This document shows positions 1-13,090 of a stretch of DNA of 48,917 nt, piece by piece; the stretch's first letter is position 1, and each line of letters starts with the position of its first letter. The stretch spans positions 1 to 48,917 of the forward strand of contig JABVXU010000408.1 in assembly GCA_013365365.1 (NCBI GenBank), in the 5' to 3' direction. This DNA is from Cruorifilaria tuberocauda. Lineage: Eukaryota; Nematoda; Chromadorea; Rhabditida; Onchocercidae. The notes under the pieces were generated by a model. That model saw nothing but the letters and a program-made list of their open reading frames with translations. It did no database searches and was not told the DNA's origin. Made by a program: the position numbers and the translations under genes.

Positions 1-65
1 TTCTATGTTTCTATCTATTTCTATATTTCTATCTATTTCTATATTTCTATTTCCATTTCTTGTCG
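1..65. repeat. TTTCTA-type short tandem repeat
   Basis: The left edge is a run of TTTCTAT/ATTTCTA units that degrades into ATTTCC. A related TTTCCA run recurs at about 760-800. It is not the nematode telomere repeat TTAGGC. Its left limit is outside the window. Confidence 0.7.
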
Positions 66-759
66 ATAAAAAACCAAAATGTGAAATTCGAAGATGAAGA
101 CATGCTCAGCTTAAGCAGGTCATGTGCTCTCTTTCTCATCATCATCTATCTATAAGGACTGGTTAAAGGTCATTAACCTTTCCACACAGTTTCATCATCT
201 TCAAGTGCTTCAATTGAACTCATCTCAAATCGTCCTTCTCCTATTTAGCAATCTTTGATCTTTGACCATTGTTTCATTAAATTTCACAATTTTTAACCTT
301 ATATAGTAAGTGTATGAGGTTATTGAGCCCTCCTGCTACTATCATTATCAAGCATTGCTGACCTTTACCTGAAAACGCCCCCCACTTCAAGCCGTATAAA
401 CATGGACGGCTCAAGGAACGGATCTTAGTCATTCACACTTCAACAAATTCACTTCCCAACTCCCAACGATTATCATTTCGATCAGGGATCAGTTATCCTG
501 TTGGACTAGGAGAAGTTGGACTATCAGGTTACCGAGATCCTCGATCCAGACACTCAACGCTATCAATTTCATTCCTGATTATCAAGGGGATCTCAGTTCA
601 ATCCTCCTGTCTCCTGATTCCACTATCTATATTCCAATAAACAATTATCTTATCCTAAATTGTTACCGCTATAACTTCTCTGTAAACGAATAAAACACTC
701 TTGCACTAACTCGATTGATACACATAAAAACACAATAAAACCAATTATCTCTACTTTCC

Positions 760-800
760 CAATATTTCCATTTCCATTTCCATTTCCATTTCTATTCCTA
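760..800. repeat. TTTCCA hexamer repeat
   Basis: Several consecutive copies of a TTTCCA hexamer, followed by TTTCTATTCC. It is related to the repeat at the left edge of the window. Confidence 0.7.
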
Positions 801-2355
801 ATTTCTATCACTATTTCAATTGGATTCTATTTAATCACAACAATATCTATACTTAACTCTCTTATCAAATCATTTATATCTTGTCCTGAAAAAATCATAA
901 AAAATTTTATTAAATATTTCAATTTAAACGAATCCATCCTTTGTGCTAATATAAAATATCTTAATTATCCTTATCTTCATCTTTTCCAACTTCCGATTCC
1001 TTATTTTAAAATTAAATGGAAATATTGATGTTTTCGATATGTTGACAATTTCACTCATTTTCTTTATAAATCTTTTTTTTCCTTGCCCTTTCTCTCTCCC
1101 TCTCCCTCTCTCTCTCTTGCTTTCTCTCCTTGCTCTTGTTCCCTCCGATTGACAATTTTGTAAATCTTCTTTTAATCACAAATAGCAAAAAACTCTGTTC
1201 TGAAATATATTCCTTTCATACAGCTAAAGAATGATAAGAAGTAATTTTTTTAATTTTAATTGAAAGTTTATAAAAGTGAAAGTAATCCACTGTTTAAATA
1301 TTTCACCTTGCCATTTGTCAAATTTATAATAATTTGAAAAAGCAAACTTTGTCTAAGTTTGTTAAAAAATTATTTTAAGATATTTATTGGATAAACAAAG
1401 AAAGATACAATCACTTCATCATTAATTAAGAAGCTTTGAAAAATCATACTAATAGGAAATGGAAAAAGAATATCATTAAGTAAATTCCAATTTCAGATTT
1501 CACGGAAAAAGAATGTATTAAATCAATTCCAATTTCATATTCTATGGGAAAGGAATATCATTAAATCAATTCCAATTCCAGTTTCATATTTCATTTCTAT
1601 TTCCTTCCTATCTTTGTTCCACCTGCAAGAATATTTCAGCTTCTTGTTTATTTCAAGAAAGTATTGCTATTTCTAAGTTAAGTTCATCAAAATTTAAGCA
1701 TAGGGCAGCTATTTCAAGTTTTTATTCTTAACTTTCTCCATTTCCAATGCTATTTTCTTTATATTTCTATCACTATTTCGAAAATGAACAATTTGAAGAT
1801 AAGTGAATTATCATTTCTCCTAAATTTCATGAATCATGAAAATGAGCAAAGTTTTACTAAAATTTTACAAATGAAAACTTTCCCTACAAGCTATAAATAG
1901 TCATTTTCAATATAAATAACATTCCAAAAAGAAAAAAAAACAATATTATAATTAAAAATATAATAAGTATTAAAAAAAACTCTCATAAATTTTATACGTG
2001 AAGAACACTTTTTAATTTTCAATTTAAATGAAAAAAAAAAGAAAAGAAACTTTCATGGGAATTGTGATAAATCATAATTGCGAGTTATTTATTTTCAAGA
2101 AATTAGAGGAGACAAGTAGTTCTCTTAATTGGCATAAATGAATATTTATGAGGAAGACTTTGTTATATTATCAGTTAATTTATTTTCTCATGAAAGTTAC
2201 AAAGACAATTTACCTGGAATTACACATAAGGAAATATCCGTAAATCAATATTTGGAATTGATATACTGATAGTAGTAGTATTGATTAAAATGAGTTAAGA
2301 AGTTATGAAATAATAATAGTTAGTATTGATTGACTTGAAATTCTTTATTTATATT

Positions 2356-2725
2356 TCATTTAGACAAAAATGAAAGTCAAGTAAACAATATTTTAAAATT
2401 TATTTGATAAACAAAGCAGTCTTTTTGGGAAACAAAGAAAATTAAATAACGAAATAAGTTACTGCTTAGTATTCTGTAATTATTTAAACTTCTAAAACTT
2501 ATTTATAGTTATATTTATAATTATATTTATAGTTATATTATTTAAAATTCATTTAGCCCCAGTTATAATTCATTTAAACAAAAAAGAAAGCTAAGTAAAC
2601 AATATTCTACAATTTATTTGATAAACAAAGAATTCTTTTTCGGAAACGAAGAAAATTAAGTAACGAAAGAATTTTCTGTTTAGTATTTTTTTTAATTACT
2701 TAAACTTATAAAATTTATAGTTATA
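2356..2725. repeat. Diverged tandem duplication, unit about 205 bp
   Basis: The segment around 2356-2520 (AGTAAACAATATT, ATTTGATAAACAAAG, GGAAACAAAGAAAATTAA, ending TTATAGTTATATTT) recurs in the same order around 2565-2725 with scattered substitutions and small indels. No coding capacity is evident in either copy. Confidence 0.6.
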
Positions 2726-3009
2726 TTTATAGTTATATTTGTAATTGTTTTATAGTTATATTTATAGTCTGAAAACAATTAGAGCTCAAAAGAATTCATG
2801 ACAAGTTAAACCACTGAAAATAATCCCAGTGAAATTTACTATAAAAGCAATCGTTATGAAAAAAAAATTTCTCATGGTATAAAAATACTTTCATTATTAT
2901 CAGAGATTTGTATTATATCGTTTTTCATTTAAAAAAATAAAGCTAACTAATTAGAAACGAAAAAAAGTATAAAGTAAATACTGATCTTAATGCAAATTGA
3001 TTCAGTCAC

Positions 3010-3011
3010 TT

Positions 3012-3056
<45 letters not shown>
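3010..3056. repeat. (CT)n microsatellite
   Basis: About 20 CT dinucleotides in a row, ending in ACACAC. It is a simple repeat with pyrimidine strand asymmetry. Confidence 0.9.
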
Positions 3057-3569
3057 TAATTATTTCATTTTTTTTTAATAAATATAAATGATGCTTTCTG
3101 CAAAAGAAAAACAGCCTACAATTAGCTGTCTTAGAATTTTTTCTTTTTTTCTGAAATGAAATAAGAATTGAATTCTCGTGAGAAAGTAAGCTAACGAAGA
3201 GAAATAGCAACTAATTTAGGTATGATCAAGGATCAAAGAGAATTCTTGTTTACTTAATATGACTAAAATATTCCGTAAACAATTTCAGGAATTACTTAAC
3301 ATTGAAAATTTCAATCTTGCAATATTAGAAATGATAAAACCTGATAATTATTCAGAAAACTTGGACAATTTTCTATAATTAAAACATTAATTATCATTGT
3401 AACATAATGAAATCTTTACTCTATTATTTTGTTTTTTAATTAAAATATTGATTTACCGATAATTCTGATCTAATTTATTGTAAAATGTGAATAAGATGAT
3501 AAAATCGAAATTAGAACGAAAATTACTTTAAACAAATTTCCAAAATTTTACCATAGTAATACGTTGTTC

Positions 3570-3740
3570 TTACATTAAATTTAACGATCAAATCAAATTC
3601 ATATTCCGATATTAAATTTAGTGATCAAATTCCAATATTAAATTTACTGATCAAATTAAGTTCATAGTCGGGTATGGAATTTAACGATCAAATCAAGTTC
3701 ATATTCTGATATTAAATTTAATGATCAAATTAAGTTCCAT
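3570..3740. repeat. GATCAAAT tandem repeat
   Basis: Units of the kind ATTAAATTTAVTGATCAAAT followed by AAGTTCATATTC recur about five times. They carry substitutions and alternating unit lengths, so this is a degenerate minisatellite. Confidence 0.6.
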
Positions 3741-5733
3741 TTTCATAGGAGAAGAATGTATTTATTGAAGTATGATAATATTCCAAGTATGAAAATGGCC
3801 AAATGATTGATTAAAACTTTTTTAAGCAAAATCTAAAATAGATGCAAGAAAAGAAATCCATTAATTTAAAAGTGTGTAATAAAGGAAGTTAGATACGTAT
3901 TCTAAATAAAATGTATTTGATAGAAATGAATGTTAGTAAAATATAAGAATAAACTGAATACTTGCTATCATTAATGTTATAATGATATATAGGGGAGGAA
4001 AAAAAAAGAGGAAAGTAATAAAGTAAGTATGTCCAATAATTCATAGTTCATTTCACATTTTCCAATTTCATTTCATTTTATCCAGCTTGTAAATGAGCTA
4101 AAATTAAGTGCTAAATTACTTTAAGATATAGGATTGATATGAAAAGTATCTAGATAAATATAAAGATAGGAAATTCGAGCTATCAATGAGAAAGACAGAC
4201 ATTTTGCTGTTAATGAAATGAACTAATTTGAGGAACAGCCAATATCATTTGTGTGCCATATTGATAAACTCATATTAAGCAAACTTTCATGATGATTTCC
4301 ATGATTAAGCAAACTTTCATAAGTCTTTCGATAATTATCTGATATTTGACATTTAATTTATCCGATATATGTAGCTCATGGATTGAAAAGCATGGAAAAG
4401 TATAATGAGTATTTTCTTCAGAATTTGAAATACTGAAATTAGAATTTGTTTAGAACTTGAATTATTAGAATTAGAATTTGATCGGAATTTGAAATATTGA
4501 AATTAGAATTTGATAAATACTCTTATTGCAGCAAGATATTTTAGTTATTTACCACAAAAATAAAAGTTTGAACAAAATTAGAATAATCATAATTGCGAAA
4601 AATCGATGATAATGCTAATGCTATGAAGTTTGCAATGAAAAACTTAAATTAGATCATTCATTATTCGTATTTTCATGTGACTGATTGTAATTTCATGTTT
4701 TTCATCCATGTAAAAATAAATAATTACTAATATTACGAGACGTAATATATAGGAAAAAAAAAGGAAATAGCATTCTCTGTTTGATTTGTTATTCCAAGTT
4801 TTTTTTAATTATTTTTAAAATTGACTTAGTGCACGAAACTTCATCCGTTTACTTGAAAGATGATATATTTCATCTTTCATTACATCGTTTTTTACAATAT
4901 ATCTTTCAAATATTCCTGGAACTGATCCAGGGATTTTCAAAATTAAATGCAGCATCAGCATTGATTGTTTTCTTAATTGAGTACTCTAATAAATTTGAAA
5001 TAATAATTTAATTTCTGACCTAATCTATGAAAATAATCTCTTTTATATCAGATTAACATAATGCATTATCAGTAGTCTGTTGGAAGTTAAATGTTGTATG
5101 GAAATACTACTGGACGACAAAAAATATATATTTCCATAAATTATAAATGCTTGAAACAAGCCAGAATTCACTTTAAACATTATTAGAATAGTATATTTAT
5201 TGACAGATTAATCGGACTGCGTCCATCAATTCAGTATTTCCTTAAAGCATTCAAAAGGAATTTTATATAAAGAAGCTTATTTCTATAGAAATGAGCAACG
5301 TTTGCATAAAAAGTAAACGGAATAATTAAAGATATGTTGGAGTTGCAAGTACAGAAAAAGGCAATGATACTAATAAAAATAAACTTGTTGCGAGAAAAGT
5401 ATTAAAGATTGAACCGCAATAATAGAAAAGTTCTAATATTTTCTACTTAAAATGCACCGTGAATCTTTTTAAATACTACAATTTGAATCTTTTCCCAAGG
5501 CTGACGTAGAGTATTGCTTTAAAAGCATCATCATAAGAAGTCAATGACTTCTAATCCTTTCATCTTTCATTTTCAAAGCAGAAAATCTAAATCGGTTATT
5601 ATTTCAAAAGCGGTCGAGAAGGAGGCCTAAAGCAAAAATCCATAACCAATTGAATTTGATAAGAAATGATAATTCAAAAATCGACAATTACGCCTCAAAA
5701 AAGAAATATCACTCGGAAGAAAAACTGATCGAA

Positions 5734-7338
5734 TTATTTCTCGCATATTTCATCACCACCAAGAATTTCAGTAAGCGCTTTGTCACAGCTTCCATTATTT
5801 ATCGGGTTTTCTAAAATTTTAACCGATTAAACCTTCTATTTTGAATTTCGATTATACAAGTCAAAATCACCTGCAAATTCAAAACCGTTTAAGTAGTAAT
5901 AAATAGTAAGCTGAAATTTACTTTCATTTAGCAATTTGAGATCGTCATCATCCAACAATTCGCTGAAAAGACTCCGCAGGAAGCGATCGTCACTTTGTAC
6001 ATTATGCAATAAATCGGCTACATCAATCCTTTGTTCTGGTCTAGGAAATATTTCTTCGTATGTCTCTGGAAAAGCAACGCATCATATTTTAGCCAAATAG
6101 ATTATAAAGATTATAATCAAACAATCAATGCATCAAACAATGAAAAAGATTGAATCCAAAAGCAAGAAATTTCATTATTTTGCATTTGAACTGTGTCTCA
6201 TTTCTACTTCAAAACATTGATCGAAAAAAATAAAATATTTTAACTTAACTTTATATGTAATTGTTATTTTCAAACGATGAAACGGAAATTTCTCCTAGCA
6301 TTTACCTATATGTTCTTCAAAATTGAACTTTTCAATAGTATCGTCATCTTCTTGCACTGGTTCGCAATCTTCAGTTTTCGGAGCAGAAATTATATCCCCA
6401 CCCTTAAATCACAAAACATTTTCAAAAGAAATTAATAAGTTTTGCAACCACATACTTTACTGAACGAATATCTTAAAAATTTTTGAAAAAGTGATGTGCT
6501 TTAAGATTCTATTTCGATAAAGATAAAAACGATATAATGCTCTCGGCTTTCCTCTCATAATTTATAATAAATTTAATTTTATGGATCTGAAAGTTATTAA
6601 TAAAAATATAAAAATTATATGACCGAGTCAAATTCTTCAACTAACATCTTTTTTAGTTTCTTTCTCAGGATATACATTGAAGGACGATTGAGATTTTTCG
6701 AAAATTTTTCGTTTAATAGTAGCATTAACCGGTGTTGCGAATACATTTTTCACATCACCTAAAGCGCGGCGCGGTGTTCCGTATCCCTTCACATCTACCA
6801 TTTTCCCTGAACAGGAAGAGTAAAATTAGAATATTTTCATCGAACAAGCAACTAAATGTTAGTTTTCAAGATTATAGCGCTATGTTATCTTCACCCAATA
6901 TCGACTATCTTATCGTATAGTCCATTCATCAAAAAGACTAAACTTATAAATAGTCGATTTCAGTTATCAATTATTAACGGTGTTGTCTTGACTTGCCTGA
7001 TGACTTACATAACTTGTGTCGTCGTTCTAACTCTACTCAACTACTAACTCCCATATAACAAATTATGTCATAACATGAAAACAATTTTATAAGCACAATA
7101 GTAAATCAATTTCAAACATTTCAGGGAGCTATTAAATCGTTTAACATTTAGAAAGGATTTTTGTTTCAGTACCAAAATAAAGCAAATGAGCAATCATCAT
7201 CGAAACTGGCTCCATAACCACATAGAACAACTCTTGAGCGAAAAAGAACCTTATCACTAATCTAGAGAATTAAAATTAACCTTTGATAAAAGTGGCATCA
7301 CTTCCACTGTCACTTTCACGAGTAATTGAATCGGACAT
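5734..7338 (-). CDS. Securin-like destruction-box protein (putative separase inhibitor)
   Basis: Five exons on the minus strand: 7281-7338, 6646-6806, 6306-6402, 5922-6065 and 5734-5810. They join in frame to 178 residues, starting at ATG 7338 and ending TAA at 5734-5736. Introns have GT donors and AG acceptors, with phases 1, 0, 1, 1. Residues 32-40 (RRALGDVKN) are a complete destruction box (RxxLxxxxN) recognised by the anaphase-promoting complex. A basic stretch follows it, then an acidic C-terminal half with IEKFNFEE near residues 96-103, which resembles the acidic IEKFFPF region of vertebrate securin. In that family the acidic part occupies separase as a pseudosubstrate and the N-terminal box triggers destruction at anaphase. 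Sequence conservation in securins is weak, so the family call rests on architecture. Another APC/C substrate is possible. The last exon is the least certain; reading through the third donor gives an alternative, slightly longer tail. Confidence 0.5.
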
Positions 7339-8101
7339 ATCTCAACTTCTTTAATCAATTCAAAACACATGCATCCAGATCAAAAAGCGCTGCAAGAATC
7401 ATGAAATATGCTCGATTACACTCTATAGAAATCTTCAAAACAAAGATGACAGTTGTATATATAATGTTGAATGACTTAACAGACTACATAGAACTTCTGC
7501 AAAAAAAATATGCAGAAACAAGCGTAAATCCGCGATTCAATGCAGGTGATGTGATACGCTTATCATAGTATTGGAGGATGTATCATATTTCTCACGATTT
7601 GCCTTCACCGATTGCTACTTTTAAATTATATTTCGAAATTTCGGTTAAAATCAATACTTCTAATTAATCCTTCACAATTCCCTAACCTGAGTTCACAATT
7701 AGAAAGATTAAGCTGCAAACTACTCGCGTCAGTAAAGAAGACCTGACAAAATGATACAAAAATCTCAGACTAGTTTAGTCACAAAATATTTGAACTTTTT
7801 ATTGAAGATAACATTCTGGAATAACACAGAAAGTTTATGCAAATTTTTATCTCAAACTTTAGAAAAAAAAAACAAAAATTGACACTGGTAAATACAATTT
7901 TCGAATACAATTATCCATAAATGAAATTGAGATGAACATTAGCTTTAGCAGTGACATTCGTCAAAAAACTGAGTTGCTCAGTTTGACATACAATTACCGG
8001 AGTGAAATAAATAACTTAAAATTGTTTCCTTTGCTTTATTTCATTCTGGTTCCCTCACCTTTCCAGGAGAGATTCATGACAGTAGAAAATATTCTCATTA
8101 T
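7339..8101. other. Intergenic spacer
   Basis: This spacer lies between the 5' end of the securin-like gene and the 3' end of the sec-12 gene, both on the minus strand. An 80-codon plus-strand frame overlaps its left part but has no family resemblance. The only recognisable signal is the sec-12 polyadenylation hexamer at 8035-8040 on the minus strand. Confidence 0.5.
8035..8040 (-). terminator. Polyadenylation signal AATAAA of sec-12
   Basis: A canonical AATAAA on the minus strand, about 60 bases beyond the sec-12 stop codon. This distance fits the short 3' untranslated regions of nematode genes. Confidence 0.6.
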
Positions 8102-11100
8102 CTAATTTAAGTTCAACTTTCTCGGCCGATCGCATATATACCACACAATATAATATAAAAAGAGGGAAAAAAATAAAAGTTTACATAAAAAATTGGTAAA
8201 TGAAGTTTCTTTCAAGAAAGGAACTGCATGAAATTGAACTGTTTGATCCGCGCTTAGCGAAACCACAGCTGCACGATATTCTGATGCCACTCCCGGGTAA
8301 TAAGGACGCTGCCGCTTGTTTTCACCATTAAGTGGACCGAAATCGTGCGTTTGTTGAGGGAGAAATTCTACAGCTGAAAAAATAATTGTCGAAAATAATA
8401 TTCAAAATAAGGAAAGAGGAATGTGATTAATGCGGGAAGACGTTCATCCTCACAAAAGATTTTATGATACAATTCAATCGTATGTAAGTTTCTATTAATT
8501 TTCTACTTGCGACGAAAATCTAAGGATTTTTAAAAATTAAGTCAAACTTAGCGAGACAATCAGATTTAAGTTAATAACTAGTCGCAACTTATTCAAATAA
8601 AACAAGCTACCTGTAACGAAGATACCATGTGTTTTGCTAGCAAAATACAGTGATTTCAATTCATGTGTATCGTATATACCCACACCTCCATCCATTGTCC
8701 CCATAGCAAAGAAATTACCACACTTGCTAACAGCTAAGGCTGATATTGTCTGGAACAATTTTATACGAACTATAGTTGCACGTCGAATTCTTCAAAATCA
8801 TGAAATCTATAATTTAATTAAAACATTATTACTTTTATTGTGCTCGACAATTGGCAGCACCATGTTGACGACTGGAATGTCAAGAACTATTTAAAAATTA
8901 ACAACTACAGAGGATTAAGCTGCAGAAGATTAAATAACCTCTCTACAAGCTTCTCGAATAAGTATTGGTCTACAGATATTTCTTTCGTTATTGAATGCCC
9001 ATAGTACAACATGTGATACAGCTTTCTTTGTAAGTCGAATTTGATTGTAAGCTGCCAAAAATATTGTGTTCTTTGAACCAAGAATAGTAAAGCGTATAGA
9101 CCGAACCTGAATTTTCTTCTTTTTTATTGAGCAAAGTCACTAATTTTAAAATGAACATTTGAAGCGAAAAGCTCGTTCAGCTGCATATATCTTAAGTAAG
9201 AATTAAATATGCATCGTTTAATTTGCTGTTCAAAATTTTTGCTAAAAATCCAAAGTTTTCCAATATAATTTGTTGTCCAAAATTTTAGAGATTATTAAAA
9301 AAACTTTCACATCAAAATGTAAGACATTAAAATTCTTAGAGTTTTTTGTAATTGCTTCTTGAAATATCCAAATTACTCATATTTGTTTTCCTTTTTTTTG
9401 AATTAAATTCTTCAACAAAATTCACAAAAAATTTACCCTAAATCCATCGCCGATTTCTTTCGGCACCGATAAGCTGCAAATTTTTTCTCCGTTTGTTGTA
9501 TTCCAAATATATACAGTAGCATCATGTCCTACACTGATGCACAATTTTCCATCCGGTGAAATATCCAAGTCATCTACTTCTCCTTTATGTGCTGTAATTT
9601 TTATCAACGGGGTATGTTCGGAGATAGAACTCTGCAACATAAAAATTCGCTATGTATAATAATGCTCTATTTAGATGAATAAATGAATCCCTCACTTTAC
9701 ATACATTAAATTAAAAAGAATGCAAATGTCCAGAGAAAATCAAAGCGGAAAAAAGCGCACAATAAAGTATATAAAACTTACTTGTCTTAACTTATCCACA
9801 TTCCAAATGCGTATACACCCGTCTGCGCCACCTGTATATAACCTCTGAGGTTGTCCTTCAATGCTCCGATCGAATCGAACAGTCTTCTACAAAAAAATCC
9901 ATTACATTCTCTAAAAGATTAATATAATTCAGTTCAATTAATTTAAATTAAATTCAATAAATTTTTTTCCTTTACGAGAGAAAAATATTTTTTTATGACT
10001 GCCTTTGTTTCCGATTAAAAAACCGTTAAATCACCTGGTAAGCATTACTCGGTTTTTCATCAGAAGTGATTCGAGATATTTTCTCAAAACTTAATGTCAG
10101 CCGCGGTTGCTCGTTCTCCTTTGCTTTTGATAATGAAAATCTCTTAGATTCGTACAAATCACAATACTGAAATTGGATAAAGTCTTAGGAGTACCTATCA
10201 AAAGGCATTCACCTCGATACAATATATAAAAAGCGAATATGACTGAAATTTCTTGAAATTACAAAGTGCTATTAGCTATATCGCCAAGAACACTGATAGT
10301 CTACAAAAGAAAAAACATATCCTAAAATGAAAAATAAGCCGCTTATAACATGCAAACAACTATGTGCAGAAATGATTTATTACTTTTGCATCTTGACAAA
10401 CTTCTAATGTTGTCCTTTCCAGAAAAAATAAATCATTATTCAGATGTCCTCTTATCTTATAAAAGAATTCATTGAAATGTCAAACTAAAAATTGGCAACT
10501 ATAATATCCAAACTTTATTATTTACACTAAAATTTTCGAAATTATGTTTAGTTACTGACCTCATCATGCCCAGCAGCCAAAAGATATCTACCCTGTTCTG
10601 GAGCTCCCAATACTACACAATCCATATTCATTGTTGCATGAGGATCGGTTTCCAATGAATCAGTAACCTCTGTTATCAACGGTAACTGTTCACTTGCCTT
10701 TGGTAAATCTCTTGCTGTAACCATCGATGACTTTGAGTCGAACGAAAGTAGCAAAGTCTGCAATAAGCACTGTTTTTCTATACCATTTTTTAATTTTCTG
10801 CACAGTCATATACTAATACAACAAATTATTAGCTCTGAACTTAAACGATTTCGCAAAAGTACGAGAACTAAACTCCTTAACTACCATGAGGCACTTGATA
10901 TGAACATCAGTTAATATAAGTCTAACACATAGTCCTTTGAAAACGACTAATCCTAATAAAAAACATCCTAAGAAATAATCTGTTTTGATCACGTCCCATG
11001 CAAACCTTCCGGTGCAATTATTCCAAATAAACTACAAGTTTCAACATCTAGTTATTATTTTCTTTTTCAGCAATAAAGTAAAAATACTTCTTATATAGTT

Positions 11101-11599
11101 TTTGAAGCTAGAAATTAAGCACACATCGCTCATAACCTCTACAATCTTTCGATATGAATTCCAGAACTATTGAAGAATTTCTCATCCTCTTTATCACATA
11201 TCCATTCGCATTCGCAAAATAAGAAAAACAAGAAAAGACAGGAGAGGAGGTTTAAGCAAAAAGCGATAATTTAAAAAAAATAATAAAGATAATATCAGTG
11301 ATAAAATAATATAATAAATGGTTAAAGAGAACAATGAAAAAGAGTGATAGAATCGATATGCATCAATCTTTTTCGTTTAACAATATCATAAATCGTCAAG
11401 TTTATGAATAAGTTTATTGTATTCAACGAAAATACCCGAAAAAGAAACATACGTGAATATTATTCGGTACACCGGTTTTTGATGCTCCACCACCGCCACC
11501 AAGGAGAATATGCCTACTGCCAACAACTTGAACACAATAAGCTGGTGAGGAACAACGAGCAATAACAGGTGAACTATTACTTGACCTTGAATTCCCCAT
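8102..11599 (-). CDS. sec-12: SEC12/PREB, guanine-nucleotide exchange factor for Sar1
   Basis: Eight minus-strand exons: 11453-11599, 10560-10757, 10035-10166, 9782-9886, 9437-9631, 8939-9106, 8611-8749 and 8102-8373. They join in frame to 451 residues; human PREB has 417. SEC12 is an ER membrane protein that loads GTP onto Sar1 to start COPII coat assembly. Residues 34-43 (GGGGGASKTG) match the conserved K-loop of the first WD blade, followed by an asparagine-rich turn as in PREB. Later blades are visible as TAHKGEVDDLDISPDG with VYIWN, then YTGGADGCIRIWNV, then FAMGTMDGGVGIYD with THGIFVT and EFLPQ. A hydrophobic stretch at about 422-443 and a short DRPRK tail give the expected C-terminal anchor. 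All introns are phase 0 except the last (phase 1). The start is the first ATG in frame, with an AAATTTAG acceptor some 20 bases upstream that could take a spliced leader. Confidence 0.9.
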
Positions 11600-11749
11600 C
11601 CAACCAGTACCTTAATCTAAATTTCAATCTTTTAACAATATAGAAATTTCATGCATACAGTAGTCATGCTTTCTTCGCAGGATTCCAAATTTCATTTTCT
11701 AATTGTTGTGACAGTATTACTGTAAAGTGTTATATGCACCAATTGCCAT

Positions 11750-11990
11750 CTCGTCATTTCAGGTCACATCCGCCGACTATCACATCCTCATTCCAGGCCA
11801 GGCCAAACCCGCGGACTGTTGCTTTCTTATTTCAGGTTACGCTTGCCGATTGTCATGTTTTAACCTCAGATTACGCTCACCGGTGAAATTATCATGTTCT
11901 CAAGGTATCATGTTCTATACAGATTGATTATCATGTCCTCATTTCAGGTTATGCCCATGAAATGTCATGTCCTCATTTCAAATTATTTCA
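11750..11990. repeat. Degenerate minisatellite, unit about 38 bp
   Basis: Units of the form GGTTACGCYCGCCGATTNTCATGTCCTCATTTCA recur about five or six times with many substitutions. Several units end in CTCATTTCAGG or TTATTTCAGG, which have the shape of nematode 3' splice acceptors on the plus strand. The array is clearly richer in G+C than the surrounding DNA. Confidence 0.65.
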
Positions 11991-13080
11991 ATGAACAGTG
12001 ACACGTTTTTATATCACATTTCACACTTTTGGAAATTCAATAGTTATACTATACTATACTATACATTGTAATAGTTTAGTAAAAGATCTCGTTAAAAAAA
12101 AAATACCTGATTGGAATAATAGTTCACTTCCAGTTTACCCATTCGATTTTCCATTGATTCTTCTTATCTTCAAATATTTCATTTCATTTCTTTTCTTATT
12201 GATTCAATGTATTCTCCGTTCAGTGTTACACACTTATAAAGTGTAATACTGAAAGTCTCATTTAAAGAAAAAAAAAGTGATATGATAAAAAATCAAAACA
12301 GCATCAACATCGGCTGTATTATATGAATTTTTACCACAAACCATCATTCATGATTTGATCAAGACTAGAGTCCTGTTTACTGTTTTTCTAAAGTCTATTG
12401 TTTATACTTAATTTGTTTTCCTTTCGTAATTCTCATCGTGATATTATCAGTTTGATATCGGATCTTTGAAAAAACCATTTCTTAAATCGGTGAGATTTTG
12501 AAATTTATTTTTTTTATTCATTATTCCCTTCTTTCCCTAGAATTATCACTAATGATATTTAAGATTCATGATAAGATTTAAGATTTAAGATGAGTTAACT
12601 AATAATTCAATGGAATTCACTAACTTTCTTACTTAGAATTAATTTGTACTCGTAGTGAACAACTTACTCTTTGTATTCATACAAAAAGATACAAATTAAC
12701 ATCTGATATTATGTAAAGTCAATAGGATACTTCAATAGGATAAGTAAAACAATCACTCTTCTAATCTTTTGTTACTTCTTAAACACAAAATTACTTATTA
12801 AGTAATTTACTTATTAAGTAGTAATGGTTACAGTTTTAAACTTTAATGTCACTAGCTGCACCATGCACATCATTTTTTGTTGCACTTGTAAGCATATCAA
12901 GGTATATTCCAAATTTATCGAATTTTTGATTAAAGAAATTTTCACTTTACTTTTATAATTTATGAAGATATTGATTTCCTTTAAAGTTGATAAATATTAT
13001 AACTCCCAGTTGTTCTTTTTGTCTACAACATCTTGATATTGATCTTGATCAATAAAAAAAATTTTTTTTCCAAGAAAAAC

Positions 13081-13090
13081 ATATTTTCAG
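13081..13090 (+). promoter_or_regulatory. Probable spliced-leader acceptor of the acyl-CoA dehydrogenase gene
   Basis: ATATTTTCAG stands 10 bases before the first ATG of the reading frame and matches the nematode 3' splice consensus. No upstream coding exon with a matching phase was seen, which favours trans-splicing over cis-splicing. The assignment is inferred. Confidence 0.5.

Larger units (their letters stand above)
1..5733. other. Gene-free AT-rich flank
   Basis: No exon chain or conserved protein could be recognised on either strand in this 5.7 kb. It holds TTTCTA/TTTCCA-type hexamer runs at the left edge and around 760-800, a less AT-rich stretch at about 365-640, pyrimidine tracts near 1080-1130, a diverged tandem duplication around 2356-2725, a CT microsatellite at about 3010-3050, and short tandem repeats at 3570-3740 and 4425-4520. 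The 76-codon reading frame at 4781-5011 has no family resemblance and the composition of its surroundings, so it is taken as chance. Confidence 0.6.

Noticed and set aside
1..800. TTTCTA/TTTCCA repeats as a telomere
   Set aside because: Nematode telomeres are TTAGGC arrays; these hexamers differ and are interrupted and interstitial.
4781..5011. 76-codon plus-strand frame
   Set aside because: It lies in AT-rich DNA, is Phe/Ile/Leu-rich by composition, and has no splice partners or family motif.
7326..7568. 80-codon plus-strand frame antisense to the first exon of the securin-like gene
   Set aside because: It has no ATG at the stated start and no family motif; the minus-strand exon fits a phase-consistent gene.
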